DNA of 64,000 bases from Microbacterium gorillae. Lineage in GTDB: Bacteria; Actinomycetota; Actinomycetes; Actinomycetales; Microbacteriaceae. The translations under genes and the position numbers were made by a program. Location: the NCBI RefSeq assembly GCF_000826185.2, contig NZ_LN648874.1:372001-436000 (forward strand), read 5' to 3'. Positions 1 through 8,200 of the stretch are shown piece by piece. Position 1 is the first letter of the stretch; each line of letters begins with the position of its first letter. The notes beneath the pieces were generated by a model, which ran no database searches, was not told the DNA's origin, and saw nothing but the letters and a program-made list of their open reading frames with translations.

Positions 1-1
1 C

Positions 2-85
2 GCCGTCGCGAGCACTGAGGCGGCGCTTGGGTTGCTCCTGCTGCAGGGCCGCGCACGGCGGGCCGACGGCGGGTGGACGCGATGA
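2..85 (+). CDS. possible 3' end of a gene cut by the window edge
   Basis: One plus-strand frame is open from the window edge to a TGA at 83-85 and reads ...STEAALGLLLLQGRARR..., an alanine/leucine-rich tail. It is too short to assign to a family. It would converge with the dehydrogenase gene on the opposite strand, ten bases away. An open frame of 27 codons is common by chance at this GC content, so this is only a possibility. Confidence 0.25.
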   Translation, partial: AVASTEAALGLLLLQGRARRADGGWTR

Positions 86-94
86 ACCGAAGAC

Positions 95-952
95 TCAGGC
101 GCCGCGGGCCATGTCGATCATGCCGCGGAGGGTGAGGCCGGCCTTGGTCCCGCCATCCACGAGGATGTCCGTTCCGGTGAGGTAGCCCGGGGCGCGGCTC
201 GCGGCGAACGCGAGGACCGCCGCCACCTCCTCCGGCCGGCCGAAGCGCTTCAGGGCGGCGTGGCCCAGGAGCTTGTCCGATCCGGAAGCGATCTCCAGGC
301 GACCCATCGCGGTGTCGAAACTGCCGGGGGAGACGGAGACGATGCGAGCGCCCCGCTCGCCGAATGCCGCCGCCATCTTGCGGGTGTACCAGATGACGAA
401 CGCCTTGCTGGTGGAGTACGCGCCGCCGGCGCGCATGCGCTTCGGTGCTCGATTGACGGACGCGTCCAACCGCCGCGCGAAGGCCGACTCGTCCGTCAAA
501 GCGAGCTGGAACACACGGGTGGGCTGCAGGAATGCGGGACTCATGTGCCCGGCGATCGACGCGACGTTCACCAGGGCAGCGCCGTCCTGCGCGAGACGGA
601 GGTACGAACGGGTGATGTTCACCGTGCCCACGGCGTTGACCCGGGCGATGAAGCTCGCGTCGCCCATCTGCGGTGAGACGCCCGCCGCGTGTACGACGGC
701 GCGGACGTGTCCGACCGCTGCAGCGCCGTCGAGGAGGGCGTCCACGGACGCGCGGTCGGTGATGTCGGTGCGCACTCCGGTCGCCTCGATGCCGAGAGCG
801 GCGAGTTCGGCGACAGCGGCGTCCAGCCGGTCGGGAGCCAGGTCCGCGAGCACGATGCGATGGTCGGCGCCGAGGATCTTGGCGGTGGCGAGACCCATGC
901 CTCCGGTGCCTCCGGTGATCACGGCTGCCAGGCGGGGGGATTGAGTGGTCAT
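95..952 (-). CDS. short-chain dehydrogenase/reductase (SDR)
   Basis: Probable NAD(P)-dependent alcohol/ketone oxidoreductase of the classical SDR family, 285 residues from the ATG at 952. Visible features are the N-terminal dinucleotide-binding glycine motif GGTGGMG, the NVAS segment with the catalytic serine region, and the catalytic pair in YSTSK. A 20-residue upstream extension in the same frame (to 1018) looks non-coding (proline/arginine-rich), so the ATG followed by TTQSPRL is preferred. It is divergently oriented to the neighbouring KstD-like flavoprotein, and such SDRs are often partners of steroid or cyclic-ketone dehydrogenases; the substrate here is not determinable. A 20-bp tandem duplication lies immediately upstream. 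Confidence 0.85.
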   Translation of the reverse strand: MTTQSPRLAAVITGGTGGMGLATAKILGADHRIVLADLAPDRLDAAVAELAALGIEATGVRTDITDRASVDALLDGAAAVGHVRAVVHAAGVSPQMGDASFIARVNAVGTVNITRSYLRLAQDGAALVNVASIAGHMSPAFLQPTRVFQLALTDESAFARRLDASVNRAPKRMRAGGAYSTSKAFVIWYTRKMAAAFGERGARIVSVSPGSFDTAMGRLEIASGSDKLLGHAALKRFGRPEEVAAVLAFAASRAPGYLTGTDILVDGGTKAGLTLRGMIDMARGA

Positions 953-990
953 GGGGGTCCTGTCGGTGGGATGGGGGTCCTGTCGGTGGG
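951..990. repeat. 20-bp perfect tandem duplication at an SDR start codon
   Basis: Bases 951-970 and 971-990 are identical (ATGGGGGTCCTGTCGGTGGG twice). The first copy includes the start codon (on the minus strand) of the SDR gene and its presumed ribosome-binding region; the second copy lies just upstream of it. It looks like a recent slippage duplication. Confidence 0.9.
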
Positions 991-1073
991 GGCGGCGAGG
1001 TGGATCCGAACCTAGCACTGTTATCGAGACGCGGCGTTGCGTAACATGTGCCGCACCAGATCAAGGAGGAAAC

Positions 1074-2741
1074 ATGCCCCCCACCAGTGCCTCTGCATCG
1101 TCTTCCCGTCCGGCGTCCGCGTATGACGTCGTCGTGGTCGGCTCGGGAGCCGCCGCTTTCGCCACCGCCCTCGGCGCGATCGACGAAGGACTGAGCGTGC
1201 TCATGGTCGAGAGCACCGACCGATTCGGGGGCAACTCCGCGATGTCCGGCGGCGGTCTCTGGCTGCCGAACAATCCGCTCATGCGTCGCGATGGTGCACG
1301 CGATTCCCGCGACGAGGCATTGGCATACCTCGAGGAGACCGTGGGGGAGCCGGGGCTGGCCTCCAGCCCGGCGCGCAAGGAGGCGTTCGTGGACGGCATC
1401 GCCGACTTCGTCGCCACATCCGAGCGCTACGGTTTCCGGTGGGCGCGCGCGGCGAACTATCCCGATTACTACCCCGAGCTTCCCGGCGGCAAGATCGGCC
1501 GGTCGATTGAGGTCGAGCCCATCGACAGCAAGCTGATCGGGGAGTGGCGCAAGAAGTCCCGTGCGCTGCTGCCCTTCCCGATGATGAACTCGGACATGTA
1601 CCGCCTCGGTCGGGCCTGGTCCACCTGGTCTGGGTTCTTCCAGGGAGTGCGCCTCGTGTTCCGCACTCTCGGTGGCCTCGTGCGCGGCAAGATCCTCGTC
1701 GGCATGGGCGCAGGGCTGATCACCTCCTTCACGAAGGCCGTCGTGGTCGATGGCGGGGTCCCGCTGCTGCTGAACACGCCGGCTCGGCGGCTCCTGGTCG
1801 AGGACGAACGCGTCGTGGGCGTGGAGATCGAGGTCGACGGCGCGCCGCAGGAGGTTCGGGCTCGGCGTGGCGTGATGCTCGCGGCCGGCGGGTTCGACCA
1901 GGACAAGGCCCGGCGCAAAGAACTGCAGGGAGTGGAGGGATTCCCGGCCGGATCGCCCGGAGCGCTCGGCGGCGGAATCGACATGGCGGCCGAGGTCGGC
2001 GCGGCCCTGGAGTACATGGAGGATGCGTGGTGGGGTGCGACCGTCCGCCCGGTCGAGGGCGGGCTCAGCTCCTTCATCGTGGGGGAGCGGTCGATGCCGT
2101 ACTCCCTGATCGTGGACAAGGACGGACGCCGGTTCGCCAACGAGTCCGAGTCCTACGTCGATCTCGGCCACCACATGCTGGAGCACGATGGCGCGACCGG
2201 TCCGTACTGGATGATCCTGGACGGCCGATACACGAAGCGCTACTTCCTCACGTTCGCGGTGGACCCGAAGGCCAACCGGAAGATGGTGGCGGAGGGCATC
2301 AAGGTCACCGCGCCCACGCTCGCCGAACTCGGCGCGAAGATCGGCGTGGACGCCGGAGTGTTCGCCGCCGAGATCGAGAAGTTCAACGGGTTCGCCCGCA
2401 GCGGCAGAGACCAGGACTTCCATCGCGGCGACTCGGCCTACGACCGCTACTACGGGGACCCGACGAACCAACCCAACAACAACCTGGCCCCCATCGAGAA
2501 GGGGACCTTCACCGCGTATGAGATCGTGATCGGCGACCTCGGCACCAAGGGCGGCGTGGTCTCGGACGTCCACGGCCGGGCGCTGCGAGCGGACGGTTCG
2601 GTGATCGAGGGCCTGTACTCCGCCGGCAACAACTCCGCAGCGGTGATGGGGCACACCTACCCCGGCCCCGGATCCACGATCGGTCCGGCTTGCGTCTTCG
2701 GCCTCCTCGCAGCCCGTCACATGGCCGGCAGCAGCGAGTGA
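1074..2741 (+). CDS. FAD-dependent oxidoreductase, 3-ketosteroid Δ1-dehydrogenase (KstD) type
   Basis: Flavoprotein of the KstD / fumarate-reductase flavoprotein superfamily, 555 residues. The N-terminal Rossmann motif VVVGSGAAA (about residues 17-25) and the following acidic ESTDRFGGNSAMSGGGLW stretch bind FAD. The C-terminal HTYPGPGSTIGPACVFG segment matches the conserved tyrosine/glycine active-site region of KstD enzymes, which dehydrogenate ring A of 3-ketosteroids between C1 and C2. The start at 1074 follows a strong AAGGAGG at 1064-1070. No other steroid-catabolism genes are visible, so the real substrate may be another cyclic ketone. The stop overlaps the next start (GTGA), suggesting co-translation with the small gene downstream. 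Confidence 0.85.
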   Translation: MPPTSASASSSRPASAYDVVVVGSGAAAFATALGAIDEGLSVLMVESTDRFGGNSAMSGGGLWLPNNPLMRRDGARDSRDEALAYLEETVGEPGLASSPARKEAFVDGIADFVATSERYGFRWARAANYPDYYPELPGGKIGRSIEVEPIDSKLIGEWRKKSRALLPFPMMNSDMYRLGRAWSTWSGFFQGVRLVFRTLGGLVRGKILVGMGAGLITSFTKAVVVDGGVPLLLNTPARRLLVEDERVVGVEIEVDGAPQEVRARRGVMLAAGGFDQDKARRKELQGVEGFPAGSPGALGGGIDMAAEVGAALEYMEDAWWGATVRPVEGGLSSFIVGERSMPYSLIVDKDGRRFANESESYVDLGHHMLEHDGATGPYWMILDGRYTKRYFLTFAVDPKANRKMVAEGIKVTAPTLAELGAKIGVDAGVFAAEIEKFNGFARSGRDQDFHRGDSAYDRYYGDPTNQPNNNLAPIEKGTFTAYEIVIGDLGTKGGVVSDVHGRALRADGSVIEGLYSAGNNSAAVMGHTYPGPGSTIGPACVFGLLAARHMAGSSE

Positions 2742-3043
2742 TCGACGTGACCGTGAGTCGAGCCGTTCTGGCCTACACCGGGCGGGAACGCTCCGCATTT
2801 CCCCGTGCGGATGTGGACGCCGTGCGCGTCCTCGCCACCGAGGTCGGCGCGGACGCCACACGGCTGATCGCGGCGGTACAGGACTTGGTCGCGGAGTGCG
2901 ACGCCGTACAGGTCGACTGGTCGCAGCACGACCTCCGCAGCGCCGGCGACCACCTCGCCCGGGTGATGACCGCACGCCACCCGGAGCTGGATGCCGAGGC
3001 CATCGCCGCGCTGCGGTGGGCGTTCACGTATTCCTGGCGCTGA
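2738..3043 (+). CDS. small unknown protein coupled to the KstD-like gene
   Basis: A 101-residue protein of no recognised family. The GTG start at 2738 overlaps the TGA of the flavoprotein gene, the arrangement used repeatedly in this window for translational coupling; a second GTG at 2747 is possible. The sequence is soluble, mostly helical-looking and rich in Ala, Asp and Arg, with no signal peptide or cysteine motif. The last codons and stop lie inside a 23-bp direct repeat. It could be an accessory subunit of the upstream enzyme, but nothing in the sequence shows this. Confidence 0.6.
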   Translation: MIDVTVSRAVLAYTGRERSAFPRADVDAVRVLATEVGADATRLIAAVQDLVAECDAVQVDWSQHDLRSAGDHLARVMTARHPELDAEAIAALRWAFTYSWR

Positions 3044-3080
3044 GGGGTCGCGGTGCCTTCCTGGCGCTGAGGGGTCGCGG
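3031..3080. repeat. 23-bp direct repeat with 27-bp period over a stop codon
   Basis: Bases 3031-3053 and 3058-3080 are identical; each begins TTCCTGGCGCTGAGGGG. The first copy contains the stop codon of the small gene ending at 3043, so the repeat looks like a duplication of the gene's end into the intergenic region before xerC. Confidence 0.85.
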
Positions 3081-3124
3081 CGCGCGTCCCACCCGATCCG
3101 ACGTCGGCGCGAGATGATCGCCGT

Positions 3125-4027
3125 ATGCGCCTTTCGATGGCGGCCGACACGTTCGCCGAGCACCTGACGCGGGTGAGACGGCTCTCGCCGGCCACAGTGC
3201 GCGCGTACGGCGCGGATCTGCGTGACCTCATCGCCGCCTCCGGTGACCTCGAACTCGGTGACGTCGACCTGGAGACGCTGCGGGACTGGCTGTGGAAGGC
3301 GTCGCAGCGCGGAGACGCGCGCACCACGATCGCGCGCCGGACCGCCACCGCCCGGTCCTTCTTCGGCTGGGCCGCGGAAGAGGCACTCGTCCCGCACGAC
3401 CCCGCGGTTCGCCTCGTCACCCCCAAACGTCCGCAGCGGCTGCCCACGGTGGCGACGGCGGACGGCGTCCGAGAACTGCTGGAGAACCTCGCGGCGCGGG
3501 CGGCGGAGGGCGACCCGGTCCTGTTGCGCGACTCGGCGATTCTCGAGCTCCTGTACGGCGCCGGTATCCGCGTGTCCGAGTTGTGCGGACTCCGCCTCGG
3601 CGACGTGGACCGGGATCGGGCGACCATGCGGGTGACCGGAAAGGGTGACAAGGAACGGGTCGTCCCGTTCGGCGCCCCGGCGCTGCGGGCGCTGAACGCA
3701 TACGTGGTGCGTGCCCGGCCGATTCTGCGCGCGCGAGCGACCACCGCTCCGTCCGCTCTCTTCCTCGGTGCGCGCGGCGGACGGATCGGTCCGCGCACGG
3801 TGTACGACGTGGTGTCGCGTGAACTCGGCCCCGTCGTCGGCGCCGAGAAGGTCGGGCCGCATGCACTCCGTCACTCCGCCGCGACGCACCTCATCGACGG
3901 CGGTGCGGACCTGCGCGCCGTGCAGGAACTGCTCGGCCACGCGAGCCTCGGCACGACACAGATCTACACGCACGTCTCGTCCGAACGACTCACGGCCGTC
4001 TACCGCGTCGCGCACCCCCGCGCCTGA
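3125..4027 (+). CDS. xerC: site-specific tyrosine recombinase XerC
   Basis: Integrase of the XerC/XerD pair that resolves chromosome dimers at dif during division. It is 300 residues, the normal length. The N-terminal SAM-like core-binding domain spans about 1-95 and the catalytic domain about 105-300. All six catalytic residues are visible: R149 (GIRVSEL), K173 (TGKGDKE), H246 and R249 (HALRH), H272 (GHASLGTT) and Y281 (IYTHV). Its place upstream of the M23 peptidase and rpsB-tsf is the usual actinobacterial order, which argues for the housekeeping recombinase rather than a phage integrase. A GATGAT box six bases before the ATG hints at a leaderless transcript. Confidence 0.93.
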   Translation: MRLSMAADTFAEHLTRVRRLSPATVRAYGADLRDLIAASGDLELGDVDLETLRDWLWKASQRGDARTTIARRTATARSFFGWAAEEALVPHDPAVRLVTPKRPQRLPTVATADGVRELLENLAARAAEGDPVLLRDSAILELLYGAGIRVSELCGLRLGDVDRDRATMRVTGKGDKERVVPFGAPALRALNAYVVRARPILRARATTAPSALFLGARGGRIGPRTVYDVVSRELGPVVGAEKVGPHALRHSAATHLIDGGADLRAVQELLGHASLGTTQIYTHVSSERLTAVYRVAHPRA

Positions 4028-4055
4028 GCATCGGATGACTGCACCCCGAACTTTA

Positions 4056-4127
4056 TCGCTCCCACGTCCGCCAGTTCCGGAGGCGTGAGGCTGCCGAAAG
4101 CGGGAGCGTCCCTGCGGTCGCTCTCAA
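4056..4127. repeat. intergenic four-motif element, copy A (left part, interrupted by the IS)
   Basis: Contains CGCTCCC at 4057-4063, GGGAGCG at 4102-4108 and CGCTCTCA at 4119-4126. The fourth motif, GTGGGAGCG, is found at 5441-5449 directly beyond the IS30 element. The spacing and order match copies at about 30.7, 31.3 and 39.8 kb. The first two motifs can pair as a hairpin. This copy lies between the convergent xerC and M23 peptidase genes. Confidence 0.6.
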
Positions 4128-4173
4128 TTGCTGCAGTTCGGCGCGGGCGGTCTCAAGCGGCTAGTGCAACACC
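4128..4173 (+). repeat. left terminal inverted repeat of the IS30-family element
   Basis: Pairs with 5395-5440 in inverted orientation; conserved blocks are CAGTTC, CGGG, GTCTCA and GCAACACC. The transposase stop codon at 4153-4155 lies inside this repeat. Confidence 0.75.
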
Positions 4174-5376
4174 GGTGATGTTCTCGAAGAGTACTTCGCG
4201 GGGTTTGCGCCAGTCCAGGATGTGTCGGGGGCGGCGGTTGAGGAGGCGTTCGGCTTCGGCGAGATCGGCGTCGGTGACGTGGTTGAAGTCGGTGCCTTTG
4301 GGGTAGAAGTCGCGGATCAAGCCGTTGACGTTCTCGTTGGTGGGGCGTTGCCAGGGCGAGTGCGGGTCGGCGAAGAATACGGGGCATCCCGTCGCGATGG
4401 TGAAGTCTGCGTGGCGGGCCATTTCGGTGCCTTGGTCCCACGTGATCGAGGCGAACAACGTCTCCGGAAGGCGTTCGATCATCTGTTGCAGAACATCGAT
4501 CACGGTCGTGGAATCGCGGCTGCCGGGGAGCCGGCCGAGCATGACGTAGCGGGAGCGTCGCTCGATCAGGGTGATGATGCCAGAGTTGTTCGGCCCGACG
4601 ACGAGATCCCCTTCCCAGTGCCCCGGAACGGCCCGATCAGCGGCCTCCGCGGGCCGTTCACTGATCCGTGCTCCGTCGAGCCACGGCCGGCTGTCGCGAC
4701 GGGGAAGCTTGGATTGCGGTTTCCTGCCGGCGCGTCCGGAACGAAGGGCCTTGGCAACGGTGAGCTCATGCCGCAACGTCCCGTAGCCCTGAACGTAGAG
4801 GGCTTGGTAGATCGTTTCGTGAGACACGTGCATCTCCGGCCTGTCGGGGAACTGCGTCTTCAGCTCGGCCGCGACCTGCTGCGGAGAGAGCTTGTCGTTC
4901 AAGCGTGCCACGACCGCGTCTCGGAGCACGGGATCGTCCAGCCGTCGGGGTCGGACTCGTTCCCGGTCTCGCAGCGCGACCTGATGAGCGGCTTCCGCGT
5001 GATACCGCCACTGACCGGCATGGAATTTCACACGGTGAGCGCGCAACTCTCGCGAGATCGTCGAGGGCGCCACCCCCAGCTCGCCCGCGATCTTCCGAAT
5101 CGACACCGGTGGTCTCAGCCCCCGCGCGGCCTGCACGAAGGCACGATCAGCGAGCGTCAATCGCCGATACGAACGCCCCACCGGCGGCGCGACGCGCTCC
5201 GCGTCCACACGAGGTCCTCGAACACCACCACCGCGTCCCCTGACCAACTCCATGCCCGCGAGTCTGGCCCACAACGCCACCCCGTAGCGCGATACCCCGA
5301 GACCCTCCGCCGCCTCGATCGTCGATGCGCCACGCGCCAATCGAGACAAAGCCACCGACCACACACCCCACTCCAC
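4153..5376 (-). CDS. IS30-family DDE transposase
   Basis: Catalyses cut/copy and integration of its own element. 407 residues from a GTG at 5376, chosen because GAGGAGG (5382-5388 on the minus strand) sits five bases upstream; an upstream open extension reaches outside the element and is not credible. An N-terminal helix-turn-helix of the HTH_38 type includes SIRKIAGELGVAPSTISREL. The integrase-core DDE residues are visible in HWEGDLVVG (first Asp), ITWDQGTEM (second Asp) and TNENVNGLIRDFYPKG (Glu). The frame is uninterrupted, so the element may still be active. Confidence 0.93.
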   Translation of the reverse strand: MEWGVWSVALSRLARGASTIEAAEGLGVSRYGVALWARLAGMELVRGRGGGVRGPRVDAERVAPPVGRSYRRLTLADRAFVQAARGLRPPVSIRKIAGELGVAPSTISRELRAHRVKFHAGQWRYHAEAAHQVALRDRERVRPRRLDDPVLRDAVVARLNDKLSPQQVAAELKTQFPDRPEMHVSHETIYQALYVQGYGTLRHELTVAKALRSGRAGRKPQSKLPRRDSRPWLDGARISERPAEAADRAVPGHWEGDLVVGPNNSGIITLIERRSRYVMLGRLPGSRDSTTVIDVLQQMIERLPETLFASITWDQGTEMARHADFTIATGCPVFFADPHSPWQRPTNENVNGLIRDFYPKGTDFNHVTDADLAEAERLLNRRPRHILDWRKPREVLFENITGVALAA

Positions 5377-5394
5377 AGCAACCTCCTCAAACGA

Positions 5395-5440
5395 GGTGTT
5401 GCGCTGACCACCTGAGACGGCCCGGGCGGAACTGTCGCGA
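5395..5440 (-). repeat. right terminal inverted repeat of the IS30-family element
   Basis: Inverted partner of 4128-4173. It lies upstream of the transposase start, so the transposase promoter is probably inside it. Immediately outside, 5441-5449 is GTGGGAGCG, the fourth motif of the interrupted intergenic element. Confidence 0.75.
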
Positions 5441-5464
5441 GTGGGAGCGACGGAGGCCGGCGCT

Positions 5465-6010
5465 TCATTCGCAGCAGGGGAGAAGAACCGCGCGACGCGC
5501 GCCGCCGAACAACCCGAGCGGATTGATGTACTCGCCGTTCCACCGGACGCCGACGTGCAGCCGTCCCTCTGCCACGTGCCCACCGGTCGCAACGGTGCCG
5601 ACCGGCTGCCCTGCGGTGACCGCCGTGCCCGCCGGCACGAGCGCGTTCACCGGTTCGAGGGTCGTGACCAGTCCGTCGGCGTGGGCGATCGTGAGGAGCG
5701 GGCGATCGACGACGGTTCCGGAGAACGCCACGACCCCATCCGCCGGCGCCCGGACGAGGCCAGTGGCCGCGATGTCGATGCCGCGGTGCCCCGCACCGTA
5801 GCGCGTTGATGGCGCGCGGTAGGGCTCGGCGACCTCCCGTGGATTCTCGACCGGCCACACCCAGTGACCGGTGGGCGCGTCAGCGGCGGCGGACGTTCCG
5901 GCGCCGAGGATCAGGACCGTCACCAGGACGGCCGTGGGCAATGTTCGCCCGCGCCGACCGGAGTGCCCACGGGAGGCGCCGGAGAGGTTGCGGCGGGGGA
6001 GAGAGGACAT
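5465..6010 (-). CDS. M23-family (LytM-type) peptidase-like protein
   Basis: Secreted or membrane-anchored LytM-domain protein, 181 residues from the ATG at 6010, which is followed by a basic stretch and a hydrophobic signal segment ([20 protein letters not shown]). The domain core shows HRGIDIA (Zn ligands His and Asp) and the C-terminal [20 protein letters not shown]. In canonical LytM enzymes this last motif is HLH; here the first histidine is Arg, while the second, the zinc ligand, is kept. Such proteins cleave, or activate others to cleave, cell-wall peptides; with the altered motif it may be a non-catalytic regulator. The gene converges on xerC and ends 25 bp from the IS. Confidence 0.85.
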   Translation of the reverse strand: MSSLPRRNLSGASRGHSGRRGRTLPTAVLVTVLILGAGTSAAADAPTGHWVWPVENPREVAEPYRAPSTRYGAGHRGIDIAATGLVRAPADGVVAFSGTVVDRPLLTIAHADGLVTTLEPVNALVPAGTAVTAGQPVGTVATGGHVAEGRLHVGVRWNGEYINPLGLFGGARRAVLLPCCE

Positions 6011-6124
6011 GCCCCGATGTTCGTCGCGACAGCGCCTCGCGGCAGCCGACATCGACACAGACGGCACAGCCCACGCGGGGCTGGCGCGGGGGAGGAGACG
6101 GTGCGCGTCCGAGGCGGTCCCGAC
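6011..6124. other. divergent intergenic region, M23 peptidase / rpsB
   Basis: Together with the rpsB leader this makes about 305 bp without a gene between divergent genes. No clear promoter for the peptidase gene was found in it, and no open frame is convincing. Confidence 0.5.
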
Positions 6125-6133
6125 TGGTACACT
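6125..6133 (+). promoter_or_regulatory. predicted extended -10 promoter of rpsB-tsf
   Basis: TGGTACACT contains a TGN-extended -10 hexamer TACACT at 6128-6133. There is no good -35. It implies a leader of about 175 nt before rpsB. Confidence 0.5.
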
Positions 6134-6141
6134 GGATGACG

Positions 6142-6160
6142 CATCTCGTCTGTCGAGATG
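6142..6160 (+). promoter_or_regulatory. 5' leader hairpin upstream of rpsB
   Basis: CATCTCG (6142-6148) pairs perfectly with CGAGATG (6154-6160) around a five-base loop, within a few bases of the predicted transcription start. Ribosomal protein S2 genes are commonly autoregulated through their leaders in other bacteria; whether this hairpin does so is inference. Confidence 0.4.
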
Positions 6161-6315
6161 ACTTCGCGTGCCCTGCACGACGGAAACGTCGTGGTCACGA
6201 AATCCCACCGGTCCCTTTCGAGGGCGGGAGCGCGTCCGGCACCAGGACTGCGGGAATCCCCGCACAACTCAACCGCAAGAACGGCGCCTCGTGCGCCCAG
6301 AACAGGAGAACGACC

Positions 6316-7206
6316 ATGGCTGTCGTCACCATCCGCCAGCTGCTTGACGCCGGCGTTCACTTCGGACACCAGACCCGCCGGTGGAACCCGAAGGTGAAGC
6401 GCTTCATCCTCACCGAGCGCTCGGGCATTCACATCATCGACCTGCAGCAGTCGCTGGCTTTCATCGACCGCGCCTACGACTTCGTCAAGGAGACCGTCGC
6501 GCACGGCGGCACCGTCCTCTTCGTCGGCACCAAGAAGCAGGCGCAGGAAGTCATCGCCGAGCAGGCGACCCGCGTGGGCCAGCCGTTCGTGAACCAGCGC
6601 TGGCTCGGTGGTCTGCTGACCAACTTCGCCACCGTCTCCAAGCGTCTGCAGCGCATGAAGGAGCTCGAGGAGCTGGACTTCGAGAACCCGTCCGCTTCGG
6701 GCTTCACGAAGAAGGAGCTGCTGCTGAAGAAGCGCGAGCTCGACAAGCTGCACAAGTCGCTCGGTGGTATCCGCAACCTGACCAAGACGCCGTCGGCGCT
6801 CTGGGTCGTCGACGCCAAGCGCGAGCACCTCGCCATCGACGAGGCCAAGAAGCTCGGCATCCCGGTGGTCGGCATCCTCGACACCAACGCCGACCCGGAC
6901 GACCTGCAGTACGCGATCCCGGGTAACGACGACGCGATCCGCTCCGTCTCGCTGCTGACCCGCATCATCGCGGACGCCGCGGCCGAGGGCCTGCAGGCCA
7001 AGCACAACCCGGCCGACGAGAACGTCGAGCCGCTGGCCGAGTGGGAGCGCGAGCTCCTCGAGGCTCCGGTCGCCGAGGGCGCCGAGGCCGAGCTCGTGGC
7101 TGCGGACTCCGCCGCCGACGAGGCCGGCGCTGAGGCCCGCGAAGAGGGCGTCGAGGCCGCAGAGGCAGAGGCTGAGAAGCCGGCCGAGGACACCGAGACC
7201 AAGTAA
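6316..7206 (+). CDS. rpsB: 30S ribosomal protein S2
   Basis: Structural protein of the small ribosomal subunit, on the solvent side near the Shine-Dalgarno helix. 296 residues; the N-terminus [25 protein letters not shown] and the conserved [19 protein letters not shown] region are diagnostic. The ATG at 6316 follows AGGAGA at 6304-6309. The last 45 or so residues form an acidic Glu/Ala tail typical of actinobacterial S2. It is cotranscribed with tsf after a 70-bp gap that contains a hairpin. Confidence 0.98.
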   Translation: MAVVTIRQLLDAGVHFGHQTRRWNPKVKRFILTERSGIHIIDLQQSLAFIDRAYDFVKETVAHGGTVLFVGTKKQAQEVIAEQATRVGQPFVNQRWLGGLLTNFATVSKRLQRMKELEELDFENPSASGFTKKELLLKKRELDKLHKSLGGIRNLTKTPSALWVVDAKREHLAIDEAKKLGIPVVGILDTNADPDDLQYAIPGNDDAIRSVSLLTRIIADAAAEGLQAKHNPADENVEPLAEWERELLEAPVAEGAEAELVAADSAADEAGAEAREEGVEAAEAEAEKPAEDTETK

Positions 7207-7214
7207 GCCCCGAT

Positions 7215-7243
7215 GACGGGGCCGCCCGATCGGCGGCCCCGTC
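7215..7243 (+). terminator. hairpin between rpsB and tsf
   Basis: A perfect 12-bp stem, GACGGGGCCGCC (7215-7226) with its complement at 7232-7243, and a five-base loop. There is no T-run after it, so it is more likely a processing or partial-attenuation site than a full terminator. Confidence 0.6.
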
Positions 7244-7276
7244 CTCTGACATCCACCACAGCGAGGAGCCACACAC

Positions 7277-8104
7277 ATGGCAAACTTCACCATCGCCGAC
7301 ATCAAGGCGCTGCGCGAGAACCTGGGCACCGGAATGGTCGACACCAAGAAGGCGCTGGAGGAGGCCGACGGCGACGTCGAGAAGGCCACCGAGATCCTGC
7401 GTCTGAAGGGTGCGAAGGGCAACGCGAAGCGTGCCGACCGCTCCACCAGCGAGGGCCTCATCGCCGCGTCTGAGCAGGACGGTTCCGTCACGATGATCGA
7501 GCTCGCCTGCGAGACCGACTTCGTCGCGAAGAACGAGCGCTTCATCGCGCTGGCCGACAAGGTGCTCGCCGCCGCGGCCGCCGCGAAGGCCGACTCCGTT
7601 GAGGCCGCCCTGGCCGCCCCCGCCGGTTCGCAGACCGTCGCTGATCTGATCAACGACGAGGCCGCGATCATCGGCGAGAAGGTCGAGCTGCGTCGCGTCG
7701 CCACCATCACCGGTGACAACTTCGAGGTCTACCTGCACCGCACCAACAAGGACCTGCCGCCGCAGGTCGGTGTGGCCGTGGCCTACACGGGCGACAACGC
7801 CGAGGCCGCTCGCGCGATCGCGCAGCACATCTCCTTCGCGAACCCCTCCTACCTCTCCCGCGATGACGTCCCCGAGGCCGACATCGACAAGGAGCGCGAG
7901 ATCGTCACGAAGATCTCGCTCGAGGAGGGCAAGCCGGAGGCCGCCCTGCCGAAGATCGTCGAGGGCCGCGTGAACGCCTTCATCAAGCAGGTCGCCCTGC
8001 TCGAGCAGGACTACGCCCGTGACAACAAGCAGTCCGTGGCGCAGGTCGCCAAGGACGCCGGGATCACGGTCACCGCGTTCGCCCGCTTCAAGGTCGGCGC
8101 GTAA
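7277..8104 (+). CDS. tsf: translation elongation factor Ts
   Basis: Guanine-nucleotide exchange factor that recycles EF-Tu from the GDP to the GTP form. 275 residues with the N-terminal UBA-like domain (IADIKALRENLGTGMVDTKK), the conserved MIELACETDFVAKN segment that inserts into EF-Tu, and both dimer-like core subdomains. RBS GCGAGGAG precedes the ATG. Second gene of the rpsB-tsf unit and followed by a strong hairpin. Confidence 0.98.
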   Translation: MANFTIADIKALRENLGTGMVDTKKALEEADGDVEKATEILRLKGAKGNAKRADRSTSEGLIAASEQDGSVTMIELACETDFVAKNERFIALADKVLAAAAAAKADSVEAALAAPAGSQTVADLINDEAAIIGEKVELRRVATITGDNFEVYLHRTNKDLPPQVGVAVAYTGDNAEAARAIAQHISFANPSYLSRDDVPEADIDKEREIVTKISLEEGKPEAALPKIVEGRVNAFIKQVALLEQDYARDNKQSVAQVAKDAGITVTAFARFKVGA

Positions 8105-8115
8105 CACCCGTCGGA

Positions 8116-8150
8116 GGGCCCGGATCGATTCGTCGGTCCGGGCCCTTCTT
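8116..8150 (+). terminator. rho-independent terminator after tsf
   Basis: Nine-base stem GGGCCCGGA (8116-8124) pairing with TCCGGGCCC (8137-8145), a 12-base loop and a TTCTT tail (8146-8150). It separates rpsB-tsf from pyrH-frr-cdsA. Confidence 0.85.
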
Positions 8151-8200
8151 CACGCCCGCCTGTCCGATACCGTTGAACCGCGACGAGAGGAACACCACCC

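Larger units (their letters stand above)
4128..5440. mobile_element. IS30-family insertion sequence, complete
   Basis: An element of about 1.31 kb with imperfect 46-bp terminal inverted repeats (4128-4173 and 5395-5440, about 35/46 matching without gaps; both inner ends read GCAACACC) and a single intact transposase on the minus strand. The precise ends are uncertain by a few bases; if the ends are 4132 and 5436, a 2-bp GC target duplication flanks it, matching the short duplications known for IS30. It inserted between the convergent genes xerC and the M23 peptidase, so neither is disrupted. Confidence 0.85.

Noticed and set aside
3125..4027. Tyrosine recombinase as a sign of a prophage or integrative element
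   Set aside because: It has the length, catalytic residues and gene neighbourhood of the housekeeping XerC; no phage genes and no attachment site next to a tRNA.
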